Source: Saccharina japonica
Lineage: Eukaryota > Sar > Phaeophyceae > Laminariales > Laminariaceae
Assembly (NCBI GenBank): GCA_008828725.1
Contig: MEHQ01003072.1
Span: 225,879-289,878, forward strand
DNA: 64,000 nucleotides
Direction: 5' to 3'
The notes under the pieces are model-generated. The model was given only the letters and a program-made list of their open reading frames with translations, was not told where the DNA came from and made no database searches. The translations under genes and the position numbers were made by a program. Positions 11,443 to 24,119 of this stretch are shown here, piece after piece (the first letter of the stretch is position 1; each line of letters begins with the position of its first letter).

Positions 11443-14400
11443 TCAACGCACTCTCACTTGCTGACGTTCATCGCTTACGCTGTCTGATAAGCGGTTGCGG
11501 ACGGGCAGGTCTACGATCGTTGGCTTTCCACTTTGAAGTGATTTCATCACGTGGCGCACTCCTTGAACAATCACCGTAACTGCCAAGGCAACGTTAGCAA
11601 ACAGAAGCGCATCCGACAGCACAACCATTACGCCTGTGTCGTCATAGTTCAAGTCCCCGGGGCTCGGAAGAAGCGCAACGAAAACGCTCCCCAAAACAAT
11701 TGCACTCCCCCACCGGTACAAAACCTCATCAACTGCATTTTCGAAAGGGTGTAAGCCATCCAACACCAAAGGCACCACCGTGTTCAGGACAATGACAATG
11801 GATTGCACTCTGTGGTCTACGCTTCCAAGTATCGCCGATCCCGCATAAATAATGCGACGACCACACTCAATTACTTCGTAGTAGTATCTCGACGGAGTAT
11901 ACGCAATCCAAATGCTGACAAATGGCTGCAAGTGTGGAATGCTTCGCCGGTTTTCAGATTGCAGGTCTTTGCGGTTGCGGAGGAGCCACCACGAGAAGAA
12001 ACCAGGGATGGCGATGGTGTAGATCCCCGCCATCACGCCTGCGTACGCCCTGTACACCTTGTAAAGGGTCGTCGAACAGCTGATGCTGTAGTCCGCGCGA
12101 AGGTACGAGATGTCATCGTCGAGCAGCTCGCATGGAAACGTCTGCAGAATCGTGAAGGTGGTTGAGGCGTAGACAAAGACCATGACGAACGAAGCTGCAG
12201 AAACCAGCCGATCTCGAACCACGCGCAGCGCGCTTTCACATATGCTTTTCTGCATTTTCCTTTGTGCGTAGACGCAGCCAAGAATAAGGAGCACCACCAT
12301 AGGCCCAATGGTCGCCAACACCAAACGGTTGTAAAAGTTGAGTCTCAAGATGCACGCAAAGGAGAAGAGATACCCGAAGTCGACGTTCACAACGTTGATG
12401 ATTGAAATGAAGGCCTTGTAGCGGCGAGGGTAGACGTTTCCAGACACCACTGCGAACTGAGGAAGGCGTGCGGTTCGCGGTGAAGTTGACGGATCGAAGG
12501 GCGCACATTTAAATTTGTGGTCAGGAGATATATTATTGGTTTTTCATCTCGTGTGCATGCATATACAATTGCAGCTATAGCTGAGACGTGTGCTACGATA
12601 GGATTAGCTCTTTCCGTCAAAACTTTTTCAGTGTGACGGGCTCCTCAAACAATGAAACACCCCATTTCGTTTCAATGCCGGTACGATTGTGTACCTACAG
12701 TGGGCGCCGTGCGATTGTTGGATGGGTTGCAGTTGTTTTCATAATCGTTTTGGGTTTAGTATAAAACTCCCCAAGTGGGGAGCGCCTGGCACGTATCGGC
12801 GCACGTCTGTAGCATGTATCAGCAGACAACCGTTGGCTTGTTGGGTCCTGCATTGGAAATTGATAAGCGTTAGATGGCGCGAAACCACGGACCCGCGTAA
12901 AGGGTGCCCTGCACGCAATTTGCTGGACTGCGGGCTATGTCGGAGAAGCGCCCCGCCATGTGTTTGTATAAGTCAAATCATCTGGAAAATTGCTCTCTTG
13001 CACCAATGCGTTTGGATGTAGCGATATACCTTGGTTTACGTCGTGAGACAATGTCTACATTTGTCTGCACGGAATGGGTAGCCAGGCCTTAATTCCATTG
13101 GGACGCCCGGTGTCAGCCATGGCCTGCATGGACTGCAGGAGGCATGGGATATATGGGAAGCTGCTGCTGGTGCGCAATACCTGGTATACATTTATAAGGC
13201 TCTTGTTTCGTAGACGATATCTTTATGCGCGAGGGAGGCCATTTTCGGCGAGATGTACTGCTATAAACCGGTCATGTGTCAGTAATACGATGGCCGTTCA
13301 TCCGCAAAACCGCAAACGACTAAATACATCGACTGTTGAAGAGCGCATATCGTGGGTAGGCTTTATATGATGCGGGTCCACACGAGAAGAAAGGGCTCAA
13401 TACGCTCCCGTTTTATTGCAAGCACGAAATATAGTTGGGGGGTGGCGACGCGTGCTACGGTAGAGGTGCGCCGTGGTTTTTTCTGAGGGTGTTAGGTCAC
13501 TTGAGGAGCTCTAAACTTCACTTGGAAAACGTTTTTTAGATGAAAATAAAAGTGCTACCTGATGAACCATCCCGTGGCCTTGAGTATGAAACGAAACATA
13601 GTGCGACACAAGAGTGAAATTCCGACGTCTTTGGGCTAAGGAGCCCCGTCGTTGAGAAAAAACAAACAGCCAAAAGGTGCTACCTCTATCCTAGCACGCG
13701 CCTAGAGGGAAGATGGATATGTAGCCTTGAGTAATAACTACAACAAATAGCCAGATTAAAATACCATGCTCAGCTAATATATGTCATAACGTAAGTAACA
13801 AACAAGGTAGACAAGGAACACATAACTCAAATTGGGCGGAACTCCTGCATACCTGCGAAATAATTTGCCACACAACGACTGTAGTCTTGAGAGCCGAACT
13901 TGGCCCCCCCTCGTCGATAATTTTGTGTAGTGACGAAAGCTTTCCCTTCCAGAATCCTTGGCGATTGACGACCTCCGCACTTTCACCGTCACCGACCACC
14001 CTACGGAGATAAGACAGTAGGACAGCCGACGACAAAGTCACCAACAGGGTAACCCCTGCCAGAAGCACGGTCGTTGGACTTTTCCGTTTGGGGCATTCCT
14101 GACATTCGAAGTTGAACCCTGGGGTGAACCCTTCCTCGCAAACCGCACAGTCTGTGAGCGTCAGGGGACAAGGAAAATGCCAGAAAACAAACGGAAGCGC
14201 AGGGTAATTAGGATAGCGCTGTACAGGACGATAGTAAATCGGCCTAGTTGCACGAACCAGCACACGATAATAATCAGAGTACCCATATTTGAATACGACG
14301 GCAACAAGTATACTGGCGGCTCAACCTCGGGGCATACCGTGGGCGCCATAGCCATAACGATCGTTGGATCTTGCGTAATACCGAGAATGAGCGCCGTGAT

Positions 14401-17400
14401 GTGTCCTTTCTAGGTCATACTGTTTGCGTTTTTCTTCGGGAACGTGTTAATCAATTTTAAACTCACAGGGACCTTCGTAGCCACGCGCGCAGTAGTGATC
14501 GGCGTGAAGTCCACCGACACAGGCCTCAGGCAAGTGACACTTGAGTGGCAAGTTGCTCTGATTTGAGGTACGGTAGTAACCCTTGTCGATTTGGGCAGAG
14601 GCGAGGGTTGTTCCACGATTGGGAATAACAAAACCAAGCGGTGCCCGTGCACAAAATGACTCGCCGTCTACTTGAACGCCTTGATCGTCGGCAGGGCTAA
14701 CCTTTCCGTCTGAGCATCCCGCACAGACCTTCTCGAAACAAGACGAGCATGCATCAACCTGCAATGTTCAAAGCAACAGCTGTATCGGATGTAGAAGGGC
14801 GAGATCCCGAATGCCGGGATCGTTCATGAAATCGTAGTTGCGCTTTAAATGTGGCAGAACAATATGTTCCATCATTGCGACACGAAATTCCAATACCTTA
14901 GGGCAATACAAGCGGTAGCCATGTTTCCTCGCCACTAGGAAACCGCTGTTTTACCTTGTGGGTGCAACCTCGGAACCAATCTCAAAAGTCGGATATTGTC
15001 CTCAAATTGTAAAGGTTTGGCCAGCGCTACACCTGCGTTATGTTAAAACGTCGGGGTTTATTTGTACTGTGTCGTATTATGAATGTTATTCAAAGCTTTG
15101 AGTGTGGTTCCTACTGTTATTACCTCGTTCTTGATGTCGAAGCTGTATTCCCCAACGCGGCACATGAACGAGTTTTCCGAAAAAACTACGTTTGACAGTC
15201 CGTCCAGAACTCCAACGCTGCGAATAGCAACTCCTTCATTCGCAGCCGCGTTTGCTACAAAGCTTGTGTTGACAACACGCAAGACTCCTGTGTGGAAGAT
15301 AGCCCCCCCCGAAAATTCTGATAAACGATAGAGTACGGCGGCACGTCAAGAGGTTGGTGTAAATATTTACGTGGTCGCCCTAACATATAGTGTTTTACTT
15401 TGGGCCAGAAAAGTAGTTATTTTCCATGACATGCCTACTCGACTACGATTCTAACATATATCAGTTTTAGTCGGAGATAGCCGCTTTGCCGTTGGTCGGC
15501 ATCGCAAGGGGGGTATTTGTGAACGCCGGGAGTGGTGTCCCATTAACGTCTTGTGTGCCACACCGTATTGGGGACGAACGTGGCTAAGCGTTTGTCTGTC
15601 TTTTAACGAGCTTAAATTGCTTAACTTGTCTGTGTGCGAGGCGCAGATTCGTGGTTGAGGTTAGTTTATGTACGGATGACGCACCTGCAACATTTCCCAG
15701 AAAAAAAGATGTAGTGACAGCGTCATGTCCTTGTGGAGATTGGAAGTATAAAGCGCCTCCATCTACGGCTGTGTTTTCATGGAAGACGCATGCTGTGATC
15801 TCCGACAGTTGCGCTTCCACGTGAGCAATATACAGGGCACCCCCGACCTGGGCTTTGTTCGACTCAAACGTTATAAAACTGACATGAAGTAGGTCAGATT
15901 CTTGCAAATTCATGGCGCCTCCAAGAATCGCTGAGTTATCGATAAATACTATGCTCCGATATAACGCGCGTCCAGCGCCCGTTTCCGTGAGCGAGACGAA
16001 TTCACCTGAAACGCAAAAAAGCTTGAATGTTAGTGTGGAATTTATCAATGTTGGCTATCGGCCGAAACGAACAAGAGCATGGCATCCGGAACCCGGCCAC
16101 GCATCGCCCATGAGCAATTTGCGTCATGCACCCAAATGTTTCGATTGAACTGACTTGCGACAAGGGTCTGCGTCGCTGTAATTAGAACGAATTTTGCATG
16201 GATTACAGAAATACACCGTCTCTATCGTGATTGGGTAGCTAGTCGGAAGCTTTGCTTGCGCAAATCGACCGCTAATTGTAATGTCTCGAAGCCATTATGC
16301 AAACAAAAGGTATCAACTGCCTGGGGAACATACTCTACAGACCGAAACGGAACTCCCCGGCACAAAACCAAACGCTATTGAGTGGAAGGAGGAGGAGGAA
16401 ACACAGGACGCGCGAGGCAAACAACGAGGCCGTAACTGGCCACTGTACCACAAGCACACGACAAAGAACCGCAGTCTTCACAACAAAAGGCAATCTACAC
16501 GACCGTGCTGCTACGAGCGACATAATTGTCTATGTTCCGATCAGCGGTCCGTCCCGCACTTCAAAACCTATCGCTCACAATAGTTACACGAACTATTCTA
16601 TGGTAAAGTTTGTAGACTTCACAATTCGATCTCGGAAAGGTGTATACTCAGGGTATGATGCGACGGCGCTGGCATCGTACAAACGGTGCATCGTACATCG
16701 TTTAAGCATTTGAAACCCAGAACAGTTACAAACTATAACGAACGCGCCGCTTTTGTCGTTGTTCGGACCCCCTCTGTTATACCAGAACGTTCTAGATCCA
16801 TACTTCAAAATATCTGGGCCAGTTAATCCGACACAGTCAGCCGCCGTATACATGACATTTCCTCTTAAGACACTTCAGCCGAACTCAGTTTATCTAGACG
16901 AGGCAGTGAATGCCCGGTTACTGCCTTCAGGGGAGGATATATTCACGGTCAAAGGGCGTTTATCACGGTGCACGCCCAAACGAACCCACGTAAGACCCGA
17001 GCTACACCGACATGAGAATTCAATGTCGACATACACCCTTATTCGAAACGGAGCATGGCGGCGCAAGTTAGTGAACATGACATATACCCGGAACGAGATT
17101 GGAGTTGTTTACGCAGGTTAATTACGAAGACAACAGCGATGGTCGCTTTCTTTTCGACCTACCTTTATTAGCAGAACGTTTGACCAGCGGTAGGTTGCTA
17201 CCGGTGACATTGATAGTTGTTGAAGACGCAAAAAGGGCACCTGTGAGATGCGGTACAGTGCAGACGGGCCGATCGATGGTGGGTCCATTGTGAACGTCTG
17301 ACATATATAATAACCTTTAACATGTGCTAGACATCACAACGGGACGTCTGGGCGTCATTTGTCTTTGAACCACGTACGAAGGAGCGTGGAGGATCACCAG

Positions 17401-17643
17401 CCAAGAGAAACCAGGCACGTTTTGGTTGTACGCTGCCTTCATAGGTACTGTTTGAGGGCGAAATATGCTCAACATTATATTGCACGGATATGGACGTTTT
17501 CGCAAACGTTCAGGCTAATTTAGTGAAATTACGCTTTCAACAAACGTTGAGTGATTTCTCACCTCCCCCACTCCCCGCCGAGTTGTTAGCGAAGACGCCT
17601 CTGCCGTTGATGTTTGTTATGGAATACGACACATATAAAGCAC
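11443..17643 (-). CDS. PMP-repeat / Cys-rich / multi-TM surface protein, 5' partial
   Basis: Minus-strand gene with seven exons: 17643-17563, 17240-17163, 16005-15685, 15317-15124, 14758-14467, 14151-13853 and 12456-11443 (TGA stop). All six introns are GT-AG with CAG acceptors and good donors (GTGAGA, GTAGGT, GTGCGT, GTAATA, GTGAGT, GTATGC). Junction phases are 1,1,1,0,1,0, and the joined length of 2279 nt reads without a stop. Product, about 758 residues: repeats with GGA(I/L/V) and FxxN motifs (FIDNSAILGGA, FESNKAQVGGAL, FHENTAVDGGAL) in roughly the first 220; a Cys-rich ephrin-receptor-like stalk with GYEGPYCAVCEEGF; a first TM helix (TTVLLAGVTLLVTLSSAVLL); then about seven more TM helices, with YYYEVIECGRR between two of them. 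Likely a plasma-membrane surface or sensor protein; ligand unknown. The first exon starts in phase 1, so upstream exons are missing. A further exon could hide in the 1157-nt intron at 16006-17162. Confidence 0.85.
13447..13702. mobile_element. MITE with GACGCGTGCTACGGTAGAGG ends, in an intron
   Basis: The left end GACGCGTGCTACGGTAGAGG is mirrored at the right by CTACCTCTATCCTAGCACGC. A second copy at 59060-59307 has the same terminus, identical over 22 bp when its right end is reverse-complemented. It lies inside the last, 1396-nt intron of the membrane-protein gene and may explain that intron's length. No clear target-site duplication and no coding capacity. Confidence 0.6.
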
Positions 17644-17869
17644 CTGCGTGCATATGTGTAACATGCATAAAGTTACTCAGTATAATCCCGACGTAGCATA
17701 CGATGGCCCTCTTTGTGCAGTATCTTGTGAACTCGCGGATCCAACACATGAGCACCGGGCCCGACTGATACTACGTGTTATTAGTCAACGTAACAAGGCC
17801 CCGAATAACGCAATATTGACGTAAACGATGTCATACGTTGTAGTAGCGCCGGTACGGTCCAGCAAGTAC

Positions 17870-17913
17870 CTCCAAAAAGGGCCGACGCTTAACATTCGAC
17901 CCACACGAGCAGT
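17870..17913 (-). pseudogene. Decayed PMP-repeat exon
   Basis: Between an acceptor-like CTCCAG and a donor-like GTACTT on the minus strand, 44 nt encode a residue pattern containing CSCGSNV. This aligns with CSWGSNV of the exon at 39170-39250, and the DNA word ACATTCGACCC is shared. About 37 nt of the usual 81 are missing and the exon no longer ends in phase 1, so it would shift the frame if spliced. It is best read as a fossil exon just upstream of the gene model. Confidence 0.45.
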
Positions 17914-20212
17914 CTGGAGTTTGGAAACTGATGTCTGAGAGGGTGTCAGACGGGATTGAGATTTTCAAGTTATTATTTTTTGTTTCGATTACTGAACGGA
18001 GGCGTAGAATACTATCGACGACCTGTTCGCGTATACAAGTATCTAAAAACAAATATATAATGTAGCAAGATAAACGACTAACACCGTTGACAAAGCTACG
18101 TGAAACTCATCACCGCATGCATTGGTAAATGTACGGCAAACAGTTGAGAACGCTGGACACGTCGCGTTGAGATAAACGATGAGTATGCATCGAAGAAACA
18201 AAATAGTAGCAGAATAAAACACGTACCAGGGTACATACTACATTCCGGAGGGAGGCGGTGCGATGGAACATAATGGGTACTCTTCCGCAGTCGTCCTGGC
18301 CGTGTGGACATTTATTATTTAGGAGACACAAGAACAAAAGAAAAAATAAAGATCTCTTTACTAATAATTCGGTGTCGGCGCTGAATGCATCCTAACACAG
18401 ACGAGGTACCACTATCTTCCCGAAGTGTATTGTGCTTACTTTATGACGGGTCTGTATTCCGCGATGGCCTTGTGAGGTATTCACCTATACATGTCCAGTG
18501 CGTGCCCCTTGTACAGTATGGTCCAAATACCCCGGACCAAGTGTCGACAAGTCCGATACGAGTACTTGGGCAGCGCTTCGCTTCTGTTACTACAACGATA
18601 TGACGCCGTCTCGTGTTGGGTTTTACCGAAACGTGTCTCTCCGTAGTTGGGCTTAAAGGTTCCCGGCCGTTGAAACGTATGCTGTGAATCAGGCAATGAA
18701 GACATCGTTCACGGCCTCGGTGCCGTTGTTATTTAGCTCTTGTTGCAGCACAAGAAACTTGAAAATGTCGATGGAGGATTGAAAGGATCCGTTCGGAACC
18801 CAAGCTTTCGTGGAATATATCGGGGTATAGCGTGCGCCAAGTAAGTGATCTCGATATTTCCATGCAGGCGTACTTTGACGTAACAAAAATAAAACGTGGG
18901 ATCGAAGACCTCCCAGTAACATCGACATAAGTCGAAAGTGGTGTACATGTTCAAGCATGAACCCACCCAATATCTGACTGCTAGTATGAAAAACTATGCT
19001 AAGCGTGCCCGTAGTAAGACACGTGTTTTACGGACTTAACGGCGGTGACGTTGAAGCTGCATGTACACCGCCAGCGACAGCGCGCCAAGCCCAGGTTGAA
19101 AGTTTCTATACGCCTTGACCTACGGCCTCCTGCAGATCTGCTACATCAGCATTTGCTGTATGTATTAACCTTGTTACGAATATTGGGGGTGCAAGGAGAA
19201 TACGCTGCGGGATATACTAGGCGCGGGTCGGACGATGAGGAAACGAATGCAATGCAATTTGCCTGTATATGCGGTCGGGTACTTGGGACTTGGATATGGG
19301 TATCACGTCTAAGGGCAAGCACGAGAAAAAACATTATTCGCAAGTGGGTCGGTAGCACTGATGGCGTTGTACCTTATGGGCGTTCAAATACACCAAGCGA
19401 ATGACGAGAGCTGCTGATCTACAGCCGATTTTGTGAGAGAGAGGGCCCCACGACTTCAAATGGTAGTGGTATGTCTGAAGTAATAAAGCCGGGGACATGT
19501 TTATGGAGAATGTTCGGTTATCATCTCACGCATAACAGAAACCATTGCACCCTTCGTGTTCTGCCTGTTGATGATACCGCAGCGTAGCGGGGTGCGTTGT
19601 TTGGATAAAATGGTGGTGGCTGGGAAACCGAAATACCGGATGTCAACTTGAATTGTAAGTACCCAAATAACTCGTCATGGCGTATACATACTTGCACCCA
19701 TAAAACTACTAGGACACGATACAGAAACACACAGTTTGCTATCATCTTCGCCAAATAAAAGCAGAAAGACAATGTCGTACATCAGGATACCAACGAAACG
19801 AAAAGGATGTAACAATTGAAGGCAACATACGTGAACGAAAAAACACGTACAGTCCGTCTGACTAAAACGATACGTACTGGCTATCCACTATTTTCTCGCC
19901 AAACGATGGTAGTGTGCCGCATAACAAAGCTTGTCGGGACCGTGTAGGTCAGCCGCCATGCCATTCGCAAATCGAGTAAAAACATGTGATACACGTCGCG
20001 TTCGGATGTTATTGCTTACAAATACACGTGTCAAAATATTGGGCTTCATTGTCCCAAATTTACCGCCATTTTGCGCTTTTTTCAGCGATCAATTTCAATC
20101 AAGAAACAAAAACGAGTTGGAGAACGTAGAGCGTAAACAACGTTCCCTGTGACAAAACGAACATGACGGCCTGGTAAACAATGTTAGAAACCAGAGGCAG
20201 GGGACACTTAAT
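17914..20212. other. No confident exon; likely upstream flank or introns of the membrane-protein gene
   Basis: The missing 5' exons of the gene at 11.4-17.6 kb could lie here. Minus-strand frames at 18689-18970 and 19521-19772 contain hydrophobic stretches but no GGA or FxxN repeats and no convincing phase-1 splice pair. The rest looks non-coding. Confidence 0.35.
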
Positions 20213-20420
20213 AAAAACCCCATTTCCTCTCCTTCTCGATTTATTGCGCCATCTGTTTAGTTATTTATTTGTTTCCATGCCTTTTATTGTCTACGCCCTT
20301 CTTTTCTCTCTCCTTCCTGGTCGTAACTCAGATCGGGTGTCATCAAGTAGGTTCTTGAGTTGAGTTTACATGGCGAGAATACTTCAGCACTTTCTTCTCT
20401 CGTCCGCGCACATCCCCTTT
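20213..20420 (-). mobile_element. SINE fragment, reverse orientation
   Basis: Plus-strand words CCATGCCTTTTATTGTCTAC, TCTCTCCTTCC, GTCGTAACTCAGATCGGGTG, AAGTAGGTTCTTGAG and CTTTCTTCTCTCGTC follow in order the complement of the body of the SINE at 625-973. The copy is more diverged and no tRNA-like head is recognisable next to it. Confidence 0.5.
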
Positions 20421-20829
20421 TAAACAATAGATGTACAACAACCCCGTAAACTAAGCCAATATGCTCGAATCCGTTGCGTTTGTATAGGTTTGTTCTTCCA
20501 CTATATTACTATATAAAGGCTCTTATGCCGACTGTCTGTCTGTAATTGCGTAGCGCTACCGAGAGGGGTTCAGCCCCACCTTGCCCCATGCGTAGGGAGA
20601 CTGAGTGCCACAACTCACCAAACACCCGATCCCATGCGGCGCCGAGCCGTTGCCTTGGCACAATCCCGACGCAGTTCTGGCAGCCATCTAGCCCGCCTAG
20701 TTGCTCGCTTACAATTCTGAATTTCTATTCGGGCAGCTGATTGGTTGCCCAAATCTATGCCAGTGGCAGCGGGCTCTTTCTAGAATATCGTTGCTGAAAA
20801 GAGCCACTGATGTTCCACCACACCCAAGG
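20421..20829. other. No gene seen
   Basis: Short AT-rich and single-copy-looking sequence between the SINE fragment and the satellite. GGGGTTCAGCCCC near 20564 could be a stray B-box-like hairpin. Nothing else is supportable. Confidence 0.35.
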
Positions 20830-22145
20830 AGGATAGGGTCCCGTCCCCGGATCAAACATCCCTCCATACATATATAACACCGATGAACCGCGGAAGAAAA
20901 CATAGATTTGCCGGGTCGACACTGCCTCGCACGGTATGGAAACCCCACCCCCACCAGTTGATCACTGATTGGCGGACGCTCAGGAAGGCAGCGGCACCCG
21001 GGGATGATATTATATCATCCCCGGATCGGAGATCCTTCCATACATCTATAACTCTAACGACCCAGGGACGAAAACGTACATCCCCCGGGACGATACCGCC
21101 CTGCAAGGTGTGGAAAACCAAACACCACTGGCTGATATCTGATTTGGCTGGGCGCTGGAATTCATAGAGTCAGCGCGCGGTGAGAGTTGCCCGTCGGGGA
21201 AACGGCGTGGTCCCGCCGCACTCACGGATGATAACTCGTATCCCCGCATCATAAATATTTCCATATATCTACAACTTCAACAATATAGGGACGAAAACGG
21301 ACACCCCCCAGGTCGATACCGTCGCGCAAGGTGTGGAAACCTCAACCCCACTGGCTGATTGCTGATTTCGCTGGGGCTCATACAGCCAGCGCCCGGTGAG
21401 AGTTTCCCCTCGGAGTAACGGCGAGGTCCCGCCGCACCCAGAGACGATAACGTTCCGTTCTCGGATCTTAAATCGTTCCATACATCTACTATTCCAACAA
21501 CTCGGGGACGAAACTGGAATACCGTCCCGCATGGTGTGGAAACCCCAACCCCCTGGCTGATTGCTGATTTACCTGGGGCTCATAGAGCCAGCACGCGGTG
21601 AGAGTTGCCAGTCGGGGAAACGGCGAGGTCCCTGGGCACCTGAGGGGGATAGCATCCCGTCCCTGGATCATAAATCCTTCAGTACATCTACAATTCCAAC
21701 CATGCGGGGACGAGAGCGGACACCCTCGGGGTCGACACCACTTCCCAAGGTGACAGCACCCTAACCGCTCCGGCTGATTTACGGTTGCCTGCCAACAGCC
21801 AATTCCTGCAGCACCCGGGAACGATAATATCCCATTCCCGGATGAGAAACCCTTCCATCCACAACACGAGCAACCCGGGGACGGAAACGAGCATCCCCCG
21901 GGTCAATACCGCACCGCAAGGTGTGGAACCCGAACTCCACTAGGTGATTGCTGATTTTGCGCGGGCTTATAAAGCCAGCGCGCGACGAGAGTGGGTACTC
22001 GGGGCAACGTTTAAACTCCGCCGCACCCCGGGACGATATTACCCAATCCCCGGATCATAAAGCTTTCCATGCATCCACAACTCCAACAACCCGGGGACGA
22101 AAACGCACATCCCCCGGATCGATACCGCCCCGCAATGTAGTTTCA
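20830..22145 (+). repeat. Seven-unit tandem array, ~170-220 bp period
   Basis: Units are anchored on CCCCGGATCATAAATCCTTCC followed by ATACATCTACAACTCCAAC, near 20852, 21020, 21240, 21460, 21660, 21838 and 22050. Each continues with GGGGACGAAAACG, CATCCCCCGGGTCGATACCG, a GCAAGGTGTGGAAACC box and GGCTGATTGCTGATTT. The centromere-side and telomere-side relations are unknown. Frames up to about 98 codons across it are artefacts. Confidence 0.85.
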
Positions 22146-22972
22146 ATTTTTCAGGTCATAGTGCTATATCGCAGCACAATGTTAATGTGAGTATTATGTG
22201 CCAAACCACGAACTTACATACTACTATGGGCAACGCAGGGCTAGCGCTACTGTCGGGGCCGTGGCCGTACCACTAGATTCTTTTAAATGTAACAACGTAC
22301 AGTCCATACTCACGGGTTAAATGCTGATTTCTCTGTTACCACTGGTCCAAGACAAGAACGAATGTGTTATTATATTCCGCTGGGCGAGATATATCCGATT
22401 CCGATGCCAACATGTACGATATATACTTAGTTTGTGCCACTTATTGAGTAAATCCATCCCCCTGCCCTTTGGTTAGATTTTCTCGTACATCATACACATT
22501 AATTAATGTCAGTCATTGCATAGATTAATCCCCTCGCCCTTTGGTTATATTTCTGTCCTCGGACATCTCATGTCATACCCTATTTTGTTAGCGTATGGTC
22601 TCATAAATATATACGTTGTGTATGTAAAATCTGCACTACTCACGTACGTGGTAATTATCCAACACCGCGTGAGAAAATATACGATTTTCGAAAAAACCCT
22701 CCATCTCACAGGGAAAAATATCAGCATCTCTGTTGAAAACACCCAATATGGAAACTTGTACATATCTATTTTCTTCATGGGATATTTGAATAACAGTAAT
22801 ACCAGGTATTAACTATTTCCAAGCAGTGACAAAGATACATGCAAACCCGCGATACATGTTTCACAGATAGAAACACGCTCCCTGAATTTTGCAGCTTCTA
22901 CTTTAGTTCTCGTCGTGTAAAACCCGTAAGTACGCGAAATTGAAGTATCCCAAACAGCTTGCAAACATGAGT
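22146..22972. other. No gene seen
   Basis: AT-rich sequence with short frames only. CCCTGCCCTTTGGTTAGATTT near 22460 and CCTCGCCCTTTGGTTATATTT near 22531 form a small direct repeat of about 75-bp spacing. Confidence 0.4.
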
Positions 22973-23060
22973 TTAACCCTTTTAGAACAACAAAACTTAT
23001 CCCACACTAATGCCAAGTATTTTGTTCCCAAAATCGTGGGACCAGTTCCTAAGGGGTTAA
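22973..23060. mobile_element. 80-bp piggyBac-like MITE
   Basis: TTAA (22973-22976) is followed by CCCTTTTAGAAC, and the right end reads GTTCCTAAGGGG before TTAA (23057-23060). Internal segments TTATCCCAC and GTGGGA extend the hairpin. TTAA at both sides and CCC...GGG termini are the signature of piggyBac-type insertion. At 80 bp it is extremely small and must be non-autonomous. It is the clearer relative of the hairpin at 1195-1290. Confidence 0.6.
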
Positions 23061-23765
23061 ACGAAATACTCGGTCTCACAGCTGTGGTTTTATATTTTCG
23101 TGCACGTAGTGTAACCTGACCCTTTATTCAGTAATACTCGAGTATTATTAGCCTCTCGAAAAACAAAGCGTCCCGCTGTGTAATATCTATCGCGCTGCAT
23201 GAAGGCTTTCCAGGTAGACTTTCCGCACAACATTGTTGTACTCCAGTAAACCGGAACAACGCGGTGTCCGAAATTGTCACTCGTCCGAAAATTCATTTGG
23301 GAGGACTATACAAGGGAACTAAATAACCTTAAACGCCGATGATGTCTAGTCCCCGATATAACGCTTAACTTTAAGTTTTTGTGGGCATTTTCGTTTTTAA
23401 GTTGAGGTATTTGTGTGGTATGCAGCTTCAATGAATATACGTATGACACTACTGCAGGGTAAAACACGTTGAATACGGGTTTGTTGGGTGCGGGTTGTCT
23501 TGTGTATAGGGTCTACCACTGTATTTGTCTGTTTTCATGTACTTCAATGGAACTAAATATTTACTTCCATGAAACTTGTTTTTTTTTTTACTTTCGTGGA
23601 AGCAGACGTTAACGTTTTCTCCAATGGGAGTGACTCTACTTGCATTAAAGTTACTCTAATATACCTCCATAAAAATATATGTACTTCAATGGAAGTTTGG
23701 TTTTACTTCAATAGAGTATCTGCGCAAAATAATATTTTTTACCGAGGATTTCCGTTGGAAATATA
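23061..23765. other. No gene seen; ACTTCCATGGAA-type repeats
   Basis: From about 23541 to 23715 the words ACTTCAATGGAA, TTTACTTCCATG and CTTTCGTGGAAG recur in direct and inverted order, a degenerate minisatellite also seen at 25310-25620. The remainder shows nothing supportable. Confidence 0.45.
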
Positions 23766-23774
23766 GTGATAATC

Positions 23775-24086
23775 AAGGGTGCACAAAAAAAAAAGTTGTC
23801 GACACCACACACCCCCCCCCCCCTATATTGAAGGGAAGAAACCGGACTGTTGTGAGCCCAGAAAACAATAAGTCAAGTTTTTTTTTTATCACCCCCCCCC
23901 CCCCGACCAGCGAAAAAAAAATAGGGGGGGTCTCTAAAACCAAGTAAAAAAAAGGGAACAAAAAACGAAAAAAAAATGTTTTTTGCTCATTTCGTCCTGT
24001 GATCACAGCGATCCGGTTTGTTTTTCATTCTGACCTTCCTATTAATAGGTGTGTGGTGTCGTTTTCTTTTTTTTTTGTGCACCCTT
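23775..24086. mobile_element. Mutator-like MITE, 9-bp TSD, copy 1
   Basis: The ends are AAGGGTGCACAAAAAAAAAA and its complement, followed inward by CGACACCACACACC. The target-site duplication is GTGATAATC (23766-23774) against GTGATAATA (24087-24095), 8 of 9 bases equal. The centre holds homopolymer A/T, C and G runs with TCTCTAAAACCAAGT, and a GGTCAGAATGAAAAAC-type stretch near one end in reverse. A near-copy in opposite orientation lies at 37537-37836. Nine-base duplications with long inverted repeats are typical of Mutator-like elements. No transposase is encoded. Confidence 0.85.
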
Positions 24087-24119
24087 GTGATAATATTAGA
24101 TTATTTCATTGGAAAAATA

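Noticed and set aside
16593-16853. Extra exon of the membrane-protein gene (GGPNNDKSGAF-containing frame)
   Set aside because: It could be linked through a GTAACT donor, but its acceptor side is weak and the model is already in phase without it. Left as a possibility in the intron.
17317-17505. Exon between the two upstream PMP exons
   Set aside because: An acceptor-like CAG exists but there is no phase-1 donor and no PMP pattern; skipping it keeps the frame.
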